NCBI GenBank assembly: GCA_030591445.1
Contig: JAUVBB010000015.1
Coordinates: 1 to 32,358, forward strand
Direction of reading: 5' to 3'
From: Deltaproteobacteria bacterium
GTDB lineage: Bacteria > Myxococcota > B64-G9
Length of the DNA: 32,358 bases
Positions within the stretch are counted from its first letter, which is position 1. Each line of letters begins with the position of its first letter. Under the pieces are notes generated by a model, which was given only the letters and a program-made list of their open reading frames with translations, was not told the origin of the DNA and searched no databases. The position numbers and the translations under genes were made by a program. Below are positions 1 through 7,291 of this stretch, in pieces.

Positions 1-1
1 G

Positions 2-1513
2 GGCCGCGGCCACCGTACCGCCATTCATTTTGGCGACCAGCAGCTGAGCTACAACCAGGTGCAGAAGATGGTGGACAAGACCGCCAACGCCTTTCGCGAA
101 TTGGGGGTGCAGATCGAAGACCGGGTCTTGCTGATCTTGCTCGACACGCCCGAGTTCTTCGCTTGTTTCTGGGGCGCCATGCGCATCGGGGCGGTACCAG
201 TGCCTTGCTCGACCATGTTGACCCCCGAGGACTACGAATACTTTCTCAACGATTCTCGGGCCAAGGTCTTGGTGGTGTCGGAATCACTGCTGCCGACCAT
301 CCACCAGATCAAGGGCTCTTTGCCCTATCTGCGCGATCTGATTGTGGTGGAAGAAGGCGTGGGTCCCAAGATTCCCTTCAAGCAGAAATACAAGCAAGCT
401 CCGGCCACCTGTAAATCGGCGGCCACTACCCGCGATGACGTGGGCTTTTGGCTTTATTCGTCTGGTTCCACCGGTTTTCCCAAGGGCACCATTCATTCCC
501 AATACGATCTGGTGGTCTGCGCCGAGAATTTTGCGCACAAAGTACTTGGGCTAACCGAAGACGATATTACCCTCTCGGTGGCCCGCCTGTTCTTTGCTTA
601 CGGCCTGGGCAATTCCAATTATTTTCCCTTGTCGGTGGGCGCTTCATCGGTGCTTTATCCCGATCGGCCCACTCCGGATCGCTTACTGGAATTGTTGGTC
701 AAACATCGGCCGACCGTCTTCTTCGGCGTACCCACCATGTATGCCGCCATGCTCGATCTGGTTGAGCGGCGCGACCGGGAAACCGGCACCGAACCGGATC
801 CCAATGCCGATCATGCTTTTTCTTCGGTACGCCTGTGTTTCTCGGGGGGCGAGGCGCTGCCTACTGATCTCTACCACCGCTTCAAGCAACGTTACGGGGT
901 GGAAATCTTAGACGGCATCGGTTCCACCGAGATGCTGCATATCTTCTTGGCCAACCAGCCGGGCAAGGTTCGCCCGGGCAGCACGGGCACGGCGGTACCG
1001 GGTTACGAACTGAAACTGGTTGACGAAGAAGGCGCCGAGGTTTCCCACGGGGAAGTAGGCACCTTATATGTCAAAGGCCAGAGCGCCGCCCAGTTCTATT
1101 GGCGCAAGCTGGCCAAGACTCGCAAGACCATGCTGGGCGAATGGATCAACACTGGCGACAAGTTTCACCAGGACGCAGACGGTTTCTATTGGTGCGACGG
1201 CCGTGGCGATGACATGCTCAAAGTCGGCGGCATCTGGGTCTCCCCCGTCGAAGTCGAACGCTGTCTCACCGAGCACCCGGCCGTGCTTGAATGCGCGGTG
1301 GTCGGCCATACCGACAAAGACGACCTGACCAAACCCAAAGCCTTCTGCGTCCTGCGCGACACCGCCACGCGGGAAGGTTTAGACGGCGAACTCAAAACCT
1401 TCGTCAAAGATCGCCTGGCCAAATACAAATACCCCCGCTGGATCGAATTTGTCGACGACCTCCCCAAATCCTCCACCGGAAAAATCCAACGCTTTAAATT
1501 GCGCCAATCGTAA
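2..1513 (+). CDS. Benzoate-CoA ligase family protein (5' partial)
   Basis: Acyl-adenylate-forming enzyme, most like benzoate-CoA ligases, which make an aryl-AMP and then an aryl-CoA in the cytoplasm. The frame is open from base 2 with coherent family sequence before the first internal start-like codon (GTG at 59), so the true start lies outside the window. Counting from that GTG, the nucleotide-binding loop YSSGSTGFPKG is at residues 133-143. It is followed by the LFFAYGLGN and FPLSVGA blocks typical of benzoate-CoA ligases, the GIGSTEM motif, and a C-terminal domain ending in KSSTGKIQRFKLRQ with the conserved catalytic lysine. The visible 484+ residues are close to full length for the family (about 510-530). 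The exact aromatic substrate cannot be read from sequence; a related aryl or short-chain acyl substrate is possible. Confidence 0.88.
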   Translation, partial: GRGHRTAIHFGDQQLSYNQVQKMVDKTANAFRELGVQIEDRVLLILLDTPEFFACFWGAMRIGAVPVPCSTMLTPEDYEYFLNDSRAKVLVVSESLLPTIHQIKGSLPYLRDLIVVEEGVGPKIPFKQKYKQAPATCKSAATTRDDVGFWLYSSGSTGFPKGTIHSQYDLVVCAENFAHKVLGLTEDDITLSVARLFFAYGLGNSNYFPLSVGASSVLYPDRPTPDRLLELLVKHRPTVFFGVPTMYAAMLDLVERRDRETGTEPDPNADHAFSSVRLCFSGGEALPTDLYHRFKQRYGVEILDGIGSTEMLHIFLANQPGKVRPGSTGTAVPGYELKLVDEEGAEVSHGEVGTLYVKGQSAAQFYWRKLAKTRKTMLGEWINTGDKFHQDADGFYWCDGRGDDMLKVGGIWVSPVEVERCLTEHPAVLECAVVGHTDKDDLTKPKAFCVLRDTATREGLDGELKTFVKDRLAKYKYPRWIEFVDDLPKSSTGKIQRFKLRQS

Positions 1514-1580
1514 TCTTAATCGTCGCCGGCATGTACGGTGGGGGTGGTTGGCGTAAGCGAAGTGGGTTATGCCCGCCAAC

Positions 1581-1656
1581 ACGCCCGTTACACAAATGGC
1601 CCGCACCGCCAACGTGTATGTTACGTGATGGCCCGCACCGCCACCACGCCCGTTAC
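1581..1656. repeat. Short direct repeats in intergenic gap
   Basis: The 150-bp gap between the two convergent genes holds two copies of ATGGCCCGCACCGCCA (1596-1611 and 1628-1643) and two copies of ACGCCCGTTAC (1581-1591 and 1646-1656). No clear hairpin with a T-run is present, so I do not call a terminator. Function unknown. Confidence 0.5.
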
Positions 1657-1663
1657 GGGTGGG

Positions 1664-2902
1664 TTACGGTTTTGGTTTGGGTAGTTGCAGTGTGAACCAG
1701 AAGGTGGATCCTTTTTGGGCTGTGCTTTTTAGTTCGAGGCTGCTGCCCATGCTTTTGACTAGTTGTTTGCTGATGGCTAGGCCTAGCCCGGTTCCTTGAA
1801 AGCGTCGGTGGGAGGAGGGATCGACTTGGGTGAATTTTTCGAAAATTTGTGATTGCTTCTCGGGTGCAATACCGATGCCGCTGTCTTCGACGGCGAATTT
1901 GATTTGGCTATGGCTGTCGGTTTGCTCGGGGCAAAAGAGGGAGATGGTGATTTGTCCATGTTCGGTGAACTTGATGGCATTGCTCACCAGATTGGTCAAT
2001 ACCTGGGTGATACGGGCGGCATCGCCGACCACTGCGTCGGGGATGGTCGGGTCGGTGTGGCTATGGAGAATCAGGTTCTTCTCCCGGGCCCGGGCGCCAA
2101 AAAGAGTGAGCATCTGGGCCATGACTTGGTTCGGATCGAAGGGCACGGCCTGCAAGACCAGCTGGCCGGCTTCAATTTTGGTCAAGTCCAACAAGTCGTT
2201 AATGAGCACCAGCAAGGTCTGGGCCGAAGTCTTGATGGTGTCGCCATAGCGGCGTTGCTGGGGGCTCAATTCGGTGTCGAGGAGAAAATCTGTCATTCCT
2301 TGCAAGCCGTGCAGGGGAGTTCTTAACTCGTGACCCATATTGCCCAGAAAGGCGCTCTTGGCTTGGTTGGCCGCTTCGGCTTTTTCCTTGGTTTTGATTA
2401 GGGCAAATTCGTTTTTCTTGCGCTGGGTGATGTCGCGGCCATTGCTGACCACCAGTGCAACGCCCTGTACCACCAGGAACTTTAGCCAGACCTCGACCGG
2501 CAAGCGCTTGCCGTTTTTGGTCAAGTAGTCGGCTTCGAATTCCGCATGCCCCTCTTTTGCCACCTGCCGACCGATTGCCGGCAAGCGTTCGATTAACTCA
2601 GGAGAAGCAAAGTCGAGCGTGGACATTTGCAGTAGCTCGTCGCGGCTGTAGCCCAATTTGTCGCAAGCCACTTGGTTGACATCGAGGTAAGGGCCCGGCG
2701 AAGCGTCCGGGTTGATTTTTTGGATCAGTAGGGCATCCGAACCGATGTTGAACACGGCATGGTACAGTTCTTCGCTAGCACGCAGATTTTCCTGGGCCTC
2801 CTCTTGCTCACGGATCAGCGCCTGCTTTAGCTCGGCTACTTGCGCACGCAGGTCTTGCAGTTGCCCCGCCCCTCCCCGATTTTTACTCTCGCTATTAACC
2901 AT
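1664..2902 (-). CDS. PAS domain sensor histidine kinase (orphan, soluble)
   Basis: Two-component sensor kinase. From the ATG at 2902 (412 residues), a short coiled coil (about 12-42) leads into a PAS domain (about 42-160). A HisKA domain follows with phospho-acceptor His191 in GHELRTPLHG. The HATPase domain has the N box NLVSNAIKF (Asn308), the G1 box EDSGIGIAPE (Asp340) and the G2 box GTGLGLAISK. There is no transmembrane segment and no receiver domain, so it should sense a cytoplasmic signal through PAS and pass phosphate to a separate regulator; none is encoded nearby. A GTG at 2974 would add 24 residues, but neither start has a good ribosome site and the extension looks non-coding. It lies on the same strand as the two genes upstream of it. 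Confidence 0.88.
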   Translation of the reverse strand: MVNSESKNRGGAGQLQDLRAQVAELKQALIREQEEAQENLRASEELYHAVFNIGSDALLIQKINPDASPGPYLDVNQVACDKLGYSRDELLQMSTLDFASPELIERLPAIGRQVAKEGHAEFEADYLTKNGKRLPVEVWLKFLVVQGVALVVSNGRDITQRKKNEFALIKTKEKAEAANQAKSAFLGNMGHELRTPLHGLQGMTDFLLDTELSPQQRRYGDTIKTSAQTLLVLINDLLDLTKIEAGQLVLQAVPFDPNQVMAQMLTLFGARAREKNLILHSHTDPTIPDAVVGDAARITQVLTNLVSNAIKFTEHGQITISLFCPEQTDSHSQIKFAVEDSGIGIAPEKQSQIFEKFTQVDPSSHRRFQGTGLGLAISKQLVKSMGSSLELKSTAQKGSTFWFTLQLPKPKP

Positions 2903-3016
2903 AGATCGGCATGCTAGGGCAGATGATTTGAAAAGCAAAGACAAAACCGACAGCCGCTTGGATCGCCGGAGCACACCGTGATGCTGAAACTGTCTTATCT
3001 GTGGACCTAGATTGAA

Positions 3017-3664
3017 TTACTTAGCCTGGAAGGAAAAAGTTTGGGATTTTTCGCCCCGGTCGATGGCGGTGACTTTGAATTCTCCCAGCACATTCTCAAT
3101 GGTCAGGGTGCCGCCTTCATCACCGTTGCCTTCTCCTAAGATGATCGTGAAGGCATCGGAGGCCAGGGTGCTTTGGGCGGATTTTCCCTGGGGGCGGAGG
3201 GCGCGGAAACTGACCGTGTTGGCGCCTTCTTTTAGGTAATTGTTGAGTTCGATCACCGCCTGCGAGAAATCATCGTTTAGGGTTTTTAGGAACTTATTGT
3301 TGACGATGACTTGGATTTCATAGCCGACGACTTTGGGTCGGGTGACATCGGTGATCACAAAATATTTGGCCTTGAGCTGGGCCTGGGTGGTGGGGGCCGT
3401 TGGGGCCGGACTGCTTGCTGGGGAACTGGTCGGTGGCGTACTGGCCGGGCCGGGTTTACTTAGCTCGCGCACCTTGTAATCCGGGGCATTGATGTGGACG
3501 TCGCCGTTTTTATCCAAGAGCACTTTGGCGTTTTCGATGACTTGATCCTTGGCGCCGGAAATATTTACGCCGTTGAGATAGACATCCACGCCCGCGGCGG
3601 CAGAACCAAGCAAGAGCCAGCTCAGGGTCACGACGATCAATGGTTTGGATATACGGGAATTCAT
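3017..3664 (-). CDS. Exported hypothetical protein with Pro/Ser/Thr-rich linker
   Basis: I do not recognise a family. The start is the ATG at 3664, which has AGGAGG six bases upstream; an in-frame TTG at 3670 is less likely. The 215-residue product has an N-terminal signal peptide (hydrophobic core VVTLSWLLLG, probable cleavage after SAAA). A short N-terminal domain follows, then a Pro/Ser/Thr-rich linker (about residues 72-98), then a beta-rich C-terminal domain ending in FKVTAIDRGEKSQTFSFQ. It lies 72 bp downstream of the PilZ-Hsp70 gene on the same strand and is probably co-transcribed with it. It is likely periplasmic or surface located. Confidence 0.75.
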   Translation of the reverse strand: MNSRISKPLIVVTLSWLLLGSAAAGVDVYLNGVNISGAKDQVIENAKVLLDKNGDVHINAPDYKVRELSKPGPASTPPTSSPASSPAPTAPTTQAQLKAKYFVITDVTRPKVVGYEIQVIVNNKFLKTLNDDFSQAVIELNNYLKEGANTVSFRALRPQGKSAQSTLASDAFTIILGEGNGDEGGTLTIENVLGEFKVTAIDRGEKSQTFSFQAK

Positions 3665-3736
3665 TTCCAACCTCCTACCAAAGCAAATAAGCTGCCAGGA
3701 TTAGACTGGCGGCAATGGGATTTCATTCAACCAGCG

Positions 3737-6247
3737 CTATTTCTCTTTTTTGAACAACTTGCCCAGCAAGCCCCCGGATTTGTCCGCGGAGGCCTGTTCC
3801 GGATTCGCTTCCGTCTGCTCGCGCAAGGATTCCGGGTGGCCGATGGTTTGGGTGCAGATCGTGCTTTCGGGAATATTTAGTTTTTGGCGAATGCTCTGAT
3901 CGTTGTCTTTGGTGGACAACACGGCCTGGTAGGCCTTGCGGGTGCCTTTCTCCAGGGCGGTGACTTTGAACAGCCCTTCTTGATCCAGGGCGAAGTAGAT
4001 TTCGAATTGGATGCTGCCTTTGGGTGCCGGGGTGATGCCCGAAATGGTTAAAGTGCCCAAGTATTCGTTGTCGACGACCAGCTGGCCATCGCCCTGAAAG
4101 AGGAGCAATTCCAGGGAATCCTGGTTGTCGCGGACGTTCTTGAAAGTATGGACCTTGGAAATGGGCAAGGAACTGCCGGCCTCCAGCACGGGTACGAAAC
4201 GCCCGCTGGGCAGGCCGATGCCGATGCTGGAAGGCAGTACGTCGATCAGGACCACCGTGTCGAGCTTGCCCGCCGACTCGGCCACCAGCGCCGCTCCTAG
4301 TGCCACCGCTTCATCGGGATGCACGCCTTTGTGTGGATCTTGTCCGAAGACTTCCTTGATTCGGTGCCGAATCAAGGGCATGCGGCTTTGCCCGCCTACC
4401 AGCAAATCGGCCTGGATCTGGTTGGGGCGGAGGTTGGCTTTGGCCAGTACCCGGGCCGACACCTCTAAAGTTCGATGCACCAGCGGACCCACCAGTTGCT
4501 CCATGGTGTCGCGGGTAACCGTGATTTCCAGGTCTCGAGGCTGGCCGTTTATTTCGGTAAAGAACGGGATCTTGACCGTGGTTTCTTCCTGCTCGCTTAG
4601 TTCGCACTTGGCCCGTTCCGCTGCGTCGCGGAGCCTTTGGGTGGCTTCGCGGCTCAGGTTGGGCGCTTCGCCGGTCTCCAGGTAAAAAGAGTAGAGCAGG
4701 TGATCGCTTAGTTGGTTGTCGAAATCGACCCCGCCCAGGAAGGCATCGCCGCCGGTGGCAATGACTTCGTACACATTCTCGGTCATTTCCAGTACCGATA
4801 CGTCGAAAGTTCCGCCGCCCAGGTCATAGACCAACAAGCGCTCGTCCCGGCTGCGGTTGTAGCCGTAGGCCAAGGCTGCCGCTGTCGGTTCATTGACAAT
4901 GCGCTCGACAAAAAGGCCGGCCAGGGTTCCCGCCTCGCGCACGGCATGGCGCTGGTTTTCATTGAAGTAGGCCGGAACCGTAATCACCGCTCGATTGACC
5001 TCGGTACCCAGATATTCTCGGGCCATATCTTGAATTTCAATCAGGATAAAGGCCGCGATTTGTTGCAAACTGAAGTTCCGACCCACGATACGCACCGCGG
5101 CTTCGTTGTTTGGGCCTTCGATGATCTCGTAGTGGAAGCGGTCTTTCATCTGTTGCACGGCCGGCGAGCTGTAGGGTCTGCCGGTCAAGCGCTTGGAACC
5201 GTAGACGGTGTTGGCCGGATTCATCTCCATCTGGGCCCGGGCCGAGTGACCTACCAAGAGGCGGTTGTTGTCGGAATAGGCCACGATGGAGGGGATGGTG
5301 CGGTGACCCTTGCGGCTGGGAATCACTTCCGGTTTGCCGTCTTTGACCACGGCGGCACAGGAGTAGGTGGTGCCCAGATCGATACCAATGGGCTGGGTGT
5401 CAGCCACGGCTTGCGGTGTCTTATCTGCCCGGGCTTCGGGCCCGGCTGCTTCGGCCGGGGCGGCGAAGTCATCGAGCGAGATGTCAATGTCGATGTCCGC
5501 GGTTTCCTCGCTGCTGGGCTCCGCCACTGTGGGGTGTTGGCTTACCGTCTGTTGCAGTGGTGACTTTGGCGGCGCCGGGATTTCCGCCTCGACGGCGCCA
5601 GTGTCTGCCGGAGCTGGAGCCGGTGGCGGTGGGATCTCCACCTCGATGTCGCCGATTTCTGCCGGAGCCGGTGTCGGTGGCGGTGGGCTGGGGGCGGCGT
5701 CCGGGAAGGGTTGCAATTTTGGCGGCGGAGGCAAGGGGGCTGAGCTGGGGCTGTCCGCCAGATCGCCCGCCATCCCTTGGAGAAAACTTGCCTCTAGCGC
5801 TTGGCGTGGATCGGCTGGGCTTGCTGGCGTCTCCACCGATACCGTTTTGGTCGGTGCCTCGGGCACCGGGTTCTTCTCCTGCTCTGCCTTTTCACCGGCC
5901 TTCAGGGAAAGAATGCGATCCACCATAGCTTTGGAGGCGGCATCCAGCTTGAGAAATTTTACGCCCATTCCCGGAATTCGAGGTTTTTCGCCTTTGCTGC
6001 TGGGCCCTCGGGTCCAGGCGACTACGCCGATGCCCCGTAATACGGTTTGGCCGCCCTTGAGTCGCAGCTCGAACTTCAGCCGGGTTCCCTTGGCGTAGGG
6101 TTTGCGGCTTTGTAGAAACAAACCGCCCTTACTGATGTTGGTGGCAAACTGTTGGGCAAACTCCCCCTCTTGCTCGTATTTGACCTTTACCAGCAAGCTG
6201 ACCGGGACTCTGGTGTTTTTTCTTTTATTGTCAGGCGCGTCGCTCAT
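3737..6247 (-). CDS. PilZ-Hsp70 (DnaK-like) fusion protein
   Basis: Predicted ATP-driven chaperone-like protein with a cyclic-di-GMP-type sensor domain at its N-terminus. In the 836-residue form starting at ATG 6247, a PilZ domain spans about 8-115, with RxxxR in RKNTRVPV and NISKGG as the (D/N)xSxxG motif. A Pro/Ala/Glu-rich linker covers about 116-285. A full Hsp70 ATPase domain follows (about 287-655), with [21 protein letters not shown] and LVGGQSRMP, and then the beta part of a substrate domain. The alpha-helical lid of DnaK is missing; instead there is a short tail ending in [16 protein letters not shown] at 6265 is an alternative start. Hsp70 and PilZ assignments are firm. That c-di-GMP controls chaperone activity is inference. 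Confidence 0.9.
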   Translation of the reverse strand: MSDAPDNKRKNTRVPVSLLVKVKYEQEGEFAQQFATNISKGGLFLQSRKPYAKGTRLKFELRLKGGQTVLRGIGVVAWTRGPSSKGEKPRIPGMGVKFLKLDAASKAMVDRILSLKAGEKAEQEKNPVPEAPTKTVSVETPASPADPRQALEASFLQGMAGDLADSPSSAPLPPPPKLQPFPDAAPSPPPPTPAPAEIGDIEVEIPPPPAPAPADTGAVEAEIPAPPKSPLQQTVSQHPTVAEPSSEETADIDIDISLDDFAAPAEAAGPEARADKTPQAVADTQPIGIDLGTTYSCAAVVKDGKPEVIPSRKGHRTIPSIVAYSDNNRLLVGHSARAQMEMNPANTVYGSKRLTGRPYSSPAVQQMKDRFHYEIIEGPNNEAAVRIVGRNFSLQQIAAFILIEIQDMAREYLGTEVNRAVITVPAYFNENQRHAVREAGTLAGLFVERIVNEPTAAALAYGYNRSRDERLLVYDLGGGTFDVSVLEMTENVYEVIATGGDAFLGGVDFDNQLSDHLLYSFYLETGEAPNLSREATQRLRDAAERAKCELSEQEETTVKIPFFTEINGQPRDLEITVTRDTMEQLVGPLVHRTLEVSARVLAKANLRPNQIQADLLVGGQSRMPLIRHRIKEVFGQDPHKGVHPDEAVALGAALVAESAGKLDTVVLIDVLPSSIGIGLPSGRFVPVLEAGSSLPISKVHTFKNVRDNQDSLELLLFQGDGQLVVDNEYLGTLTISGITPAPKGSIQFEIYFALDQEGLFKVTALEKGTRKAYQAVLSTKDNDQSIRQKLNIPESTICTQTIGHPESLREQTEANPEQASADKSGGLLGKLFKKEK

Positions 6248-6294
6248 GTTGATGTACGTCTCCACCTTTTTGCAGCTAGGGTAAATATCACCTG

Positions 6295-6323
6295 ATTATA
6301 ATTGTCCAGCGTCCGGGAAGCAA
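6295..6323 (-). promoter_or_regulatory. Putative promoter of the PilZ-Hsp70 gene
   Basis: Reading on the minus strand, a perfect TATAAT (6300-6295) is preceded, after a 17-bp spacer, by TTGCTT (6323-6318). This would start transcription near 6288, about 40 nt before the ATG at 6247. The overlapping TATAAT on the plus strand has no -35 partner. Confidence 0.45.
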
Positions 6324-6419
6324 ATATCGTAATCATTGCCAAGGACCGCTTGCCTATCAGGGGAAAGTTAGGCAAGCTCGGGGCGCTTTTTGAATTTCAA
6401 CCCAGGAGGTCTACCGGCT

Positions 6420-7229
6420 ATGCGTATGATTTTATCTCTGTGGATGGGGACCCTGCTCCTTGGCTTGCCGCTTGGAGCCCAAGAACTCAAATGTCCCGAA
6501 GGTACGGTAGCCGTGGGTTTTGCCCCGCCAAAAGGTTTGGAACAAGGGTGCGAAGCCGAAGATGGCAGCAAACAGGGAAAGTGGTTTAAGTGGTATCCCT
6601 CCGGCCAAGTGTGGGTCGATGGTCAGTACCAAAACGGCAAGGAGCACGGAGTTTGGACCACTTGGTATGGCGACGGAAGGTTGTATCGCCGCTGTAAATA
6701 TGAGCAGGGCCTGAAACATGGAACCTGCGCGGAGTGGGGCGATCGGGGCGCCATGATTTACAGCATCGAGTATCGCGACGGCAAGATGCAAGGGGTGCGT
6801 ACCCATTGGTGGCCGGACACCGGTCACAAAAAGGGGGAGTGTCAATACCAGGAGGGAGTTCGTCACGGAAAATGCCTTGCCTGGTACAGAAATGGACAGC
6901 AAGAGTTTGAGGGGACCTTTGCCCAGCGTCTCAAGAATGGTCCTTGGACGGTTTGGCTCGCCAATGGCCATAAGAAGGAACAAGGCATTTACCGCAGTGA
7001 TCGCAAGCATGGAAAATGGACCTTCTGGTTTCCGAATGGCAAGCGTTTTATGCAAGGTGAATATCAAGACGGCCTCCGGCATGGATCCTGGATCATGTGG
7101 GATGAAGATGGCAACAAATCTTCCCAGGGGGAATTCAAGCAGGGCAAGAAAGAGGGCCAGTGGAGCTTCTGGGACAAGACGGGGAAACGCAAACAGGAGA
7201 GCTACCGAGCCGACCAGAAAACAAAATAG
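6420..7229 (+). CDS. Exported YwqK/MORN-like repeat protein
   Basis: A 269-residue exported repeat protein. The start at 6420 is set by AGGAGG at 6404-6409; the two upstream in-frame possibilities have no ribosome site. A signal peptide (MRMILSLWMGTLLLGLPLGA) is followed by nine tandem units of about 23-24 residues, roughly residues 47-265. Their consensus is hG.W..W...G....G.Y..G, as seen in MORN-like repeats and in proteins annotated as YwqK family antitoxins. Such repeats form beta-hairpin ladders. The antitoxin label comes from a few family members and should not be taken as a function here; no toxin gene is adjacent. Proteins of this kind are often multiplied in myxobacterial genomes and are probably surface or periplasmic scaffolds. 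Confidence 0.8.
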   Translation: MRMILSLWMGTLLLGLPLGAQELKCPEGTVAVGFAPPKGLEQGCEAEDGSKQGKWFKWYPSGQVWVDGQYQNGKEHGVWTTWYGDGRLYRRCKYEQGLKHGTCAEWGDRGAMIYSIEYRDGKMQGVRTHWWPDTGHKKGECQYQEGVRHGKCLAWYRNGQQEFEGTFAQRLKNGPWTVWLANGHKKEQGIYRSDRKHGKWTFWFPNGKRFMQGEYQDGLRHGSWIMWDEDGNKSSQGEFKQGKKEGQWSFWDKTGKRKQESYRADQKTK

Positions 7230-7276
7230 CTTACCCTTTTTACCGACAGGTGGTGGCGCAGTCTTCAATAAGCGCC

Positions 7277-7291
7277 TATAATTAAGCCTTG
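7277..7291 (+). promoter_or_regulatory. -10 box directly upstream of Ser/Thr kinase start
   Basis: A perfect TATAAT at 7277-7282 lies exactly 6 nt before the TTG start codon at 7289, so transcription would begin at or next to the start codon. No convincing -35 hexamer is seen 16-18 bp upstream, and no ribosome site precedes the TTG. Confidence 0.4.

Noticed and set aside
4712-5563. 283-residue open frame opposite the Hsp70 domain
   Set aside because: It lies wholly antisense to a clearly coding Hsp70 domain and its product resembles no protein family.
6420-7229. Toxin-antitoxin system based on the YwqK label
   Set aside because: The protein is exported, has nine repeats and no adjacent toxin gene, so the label reflects repeat similarity only.
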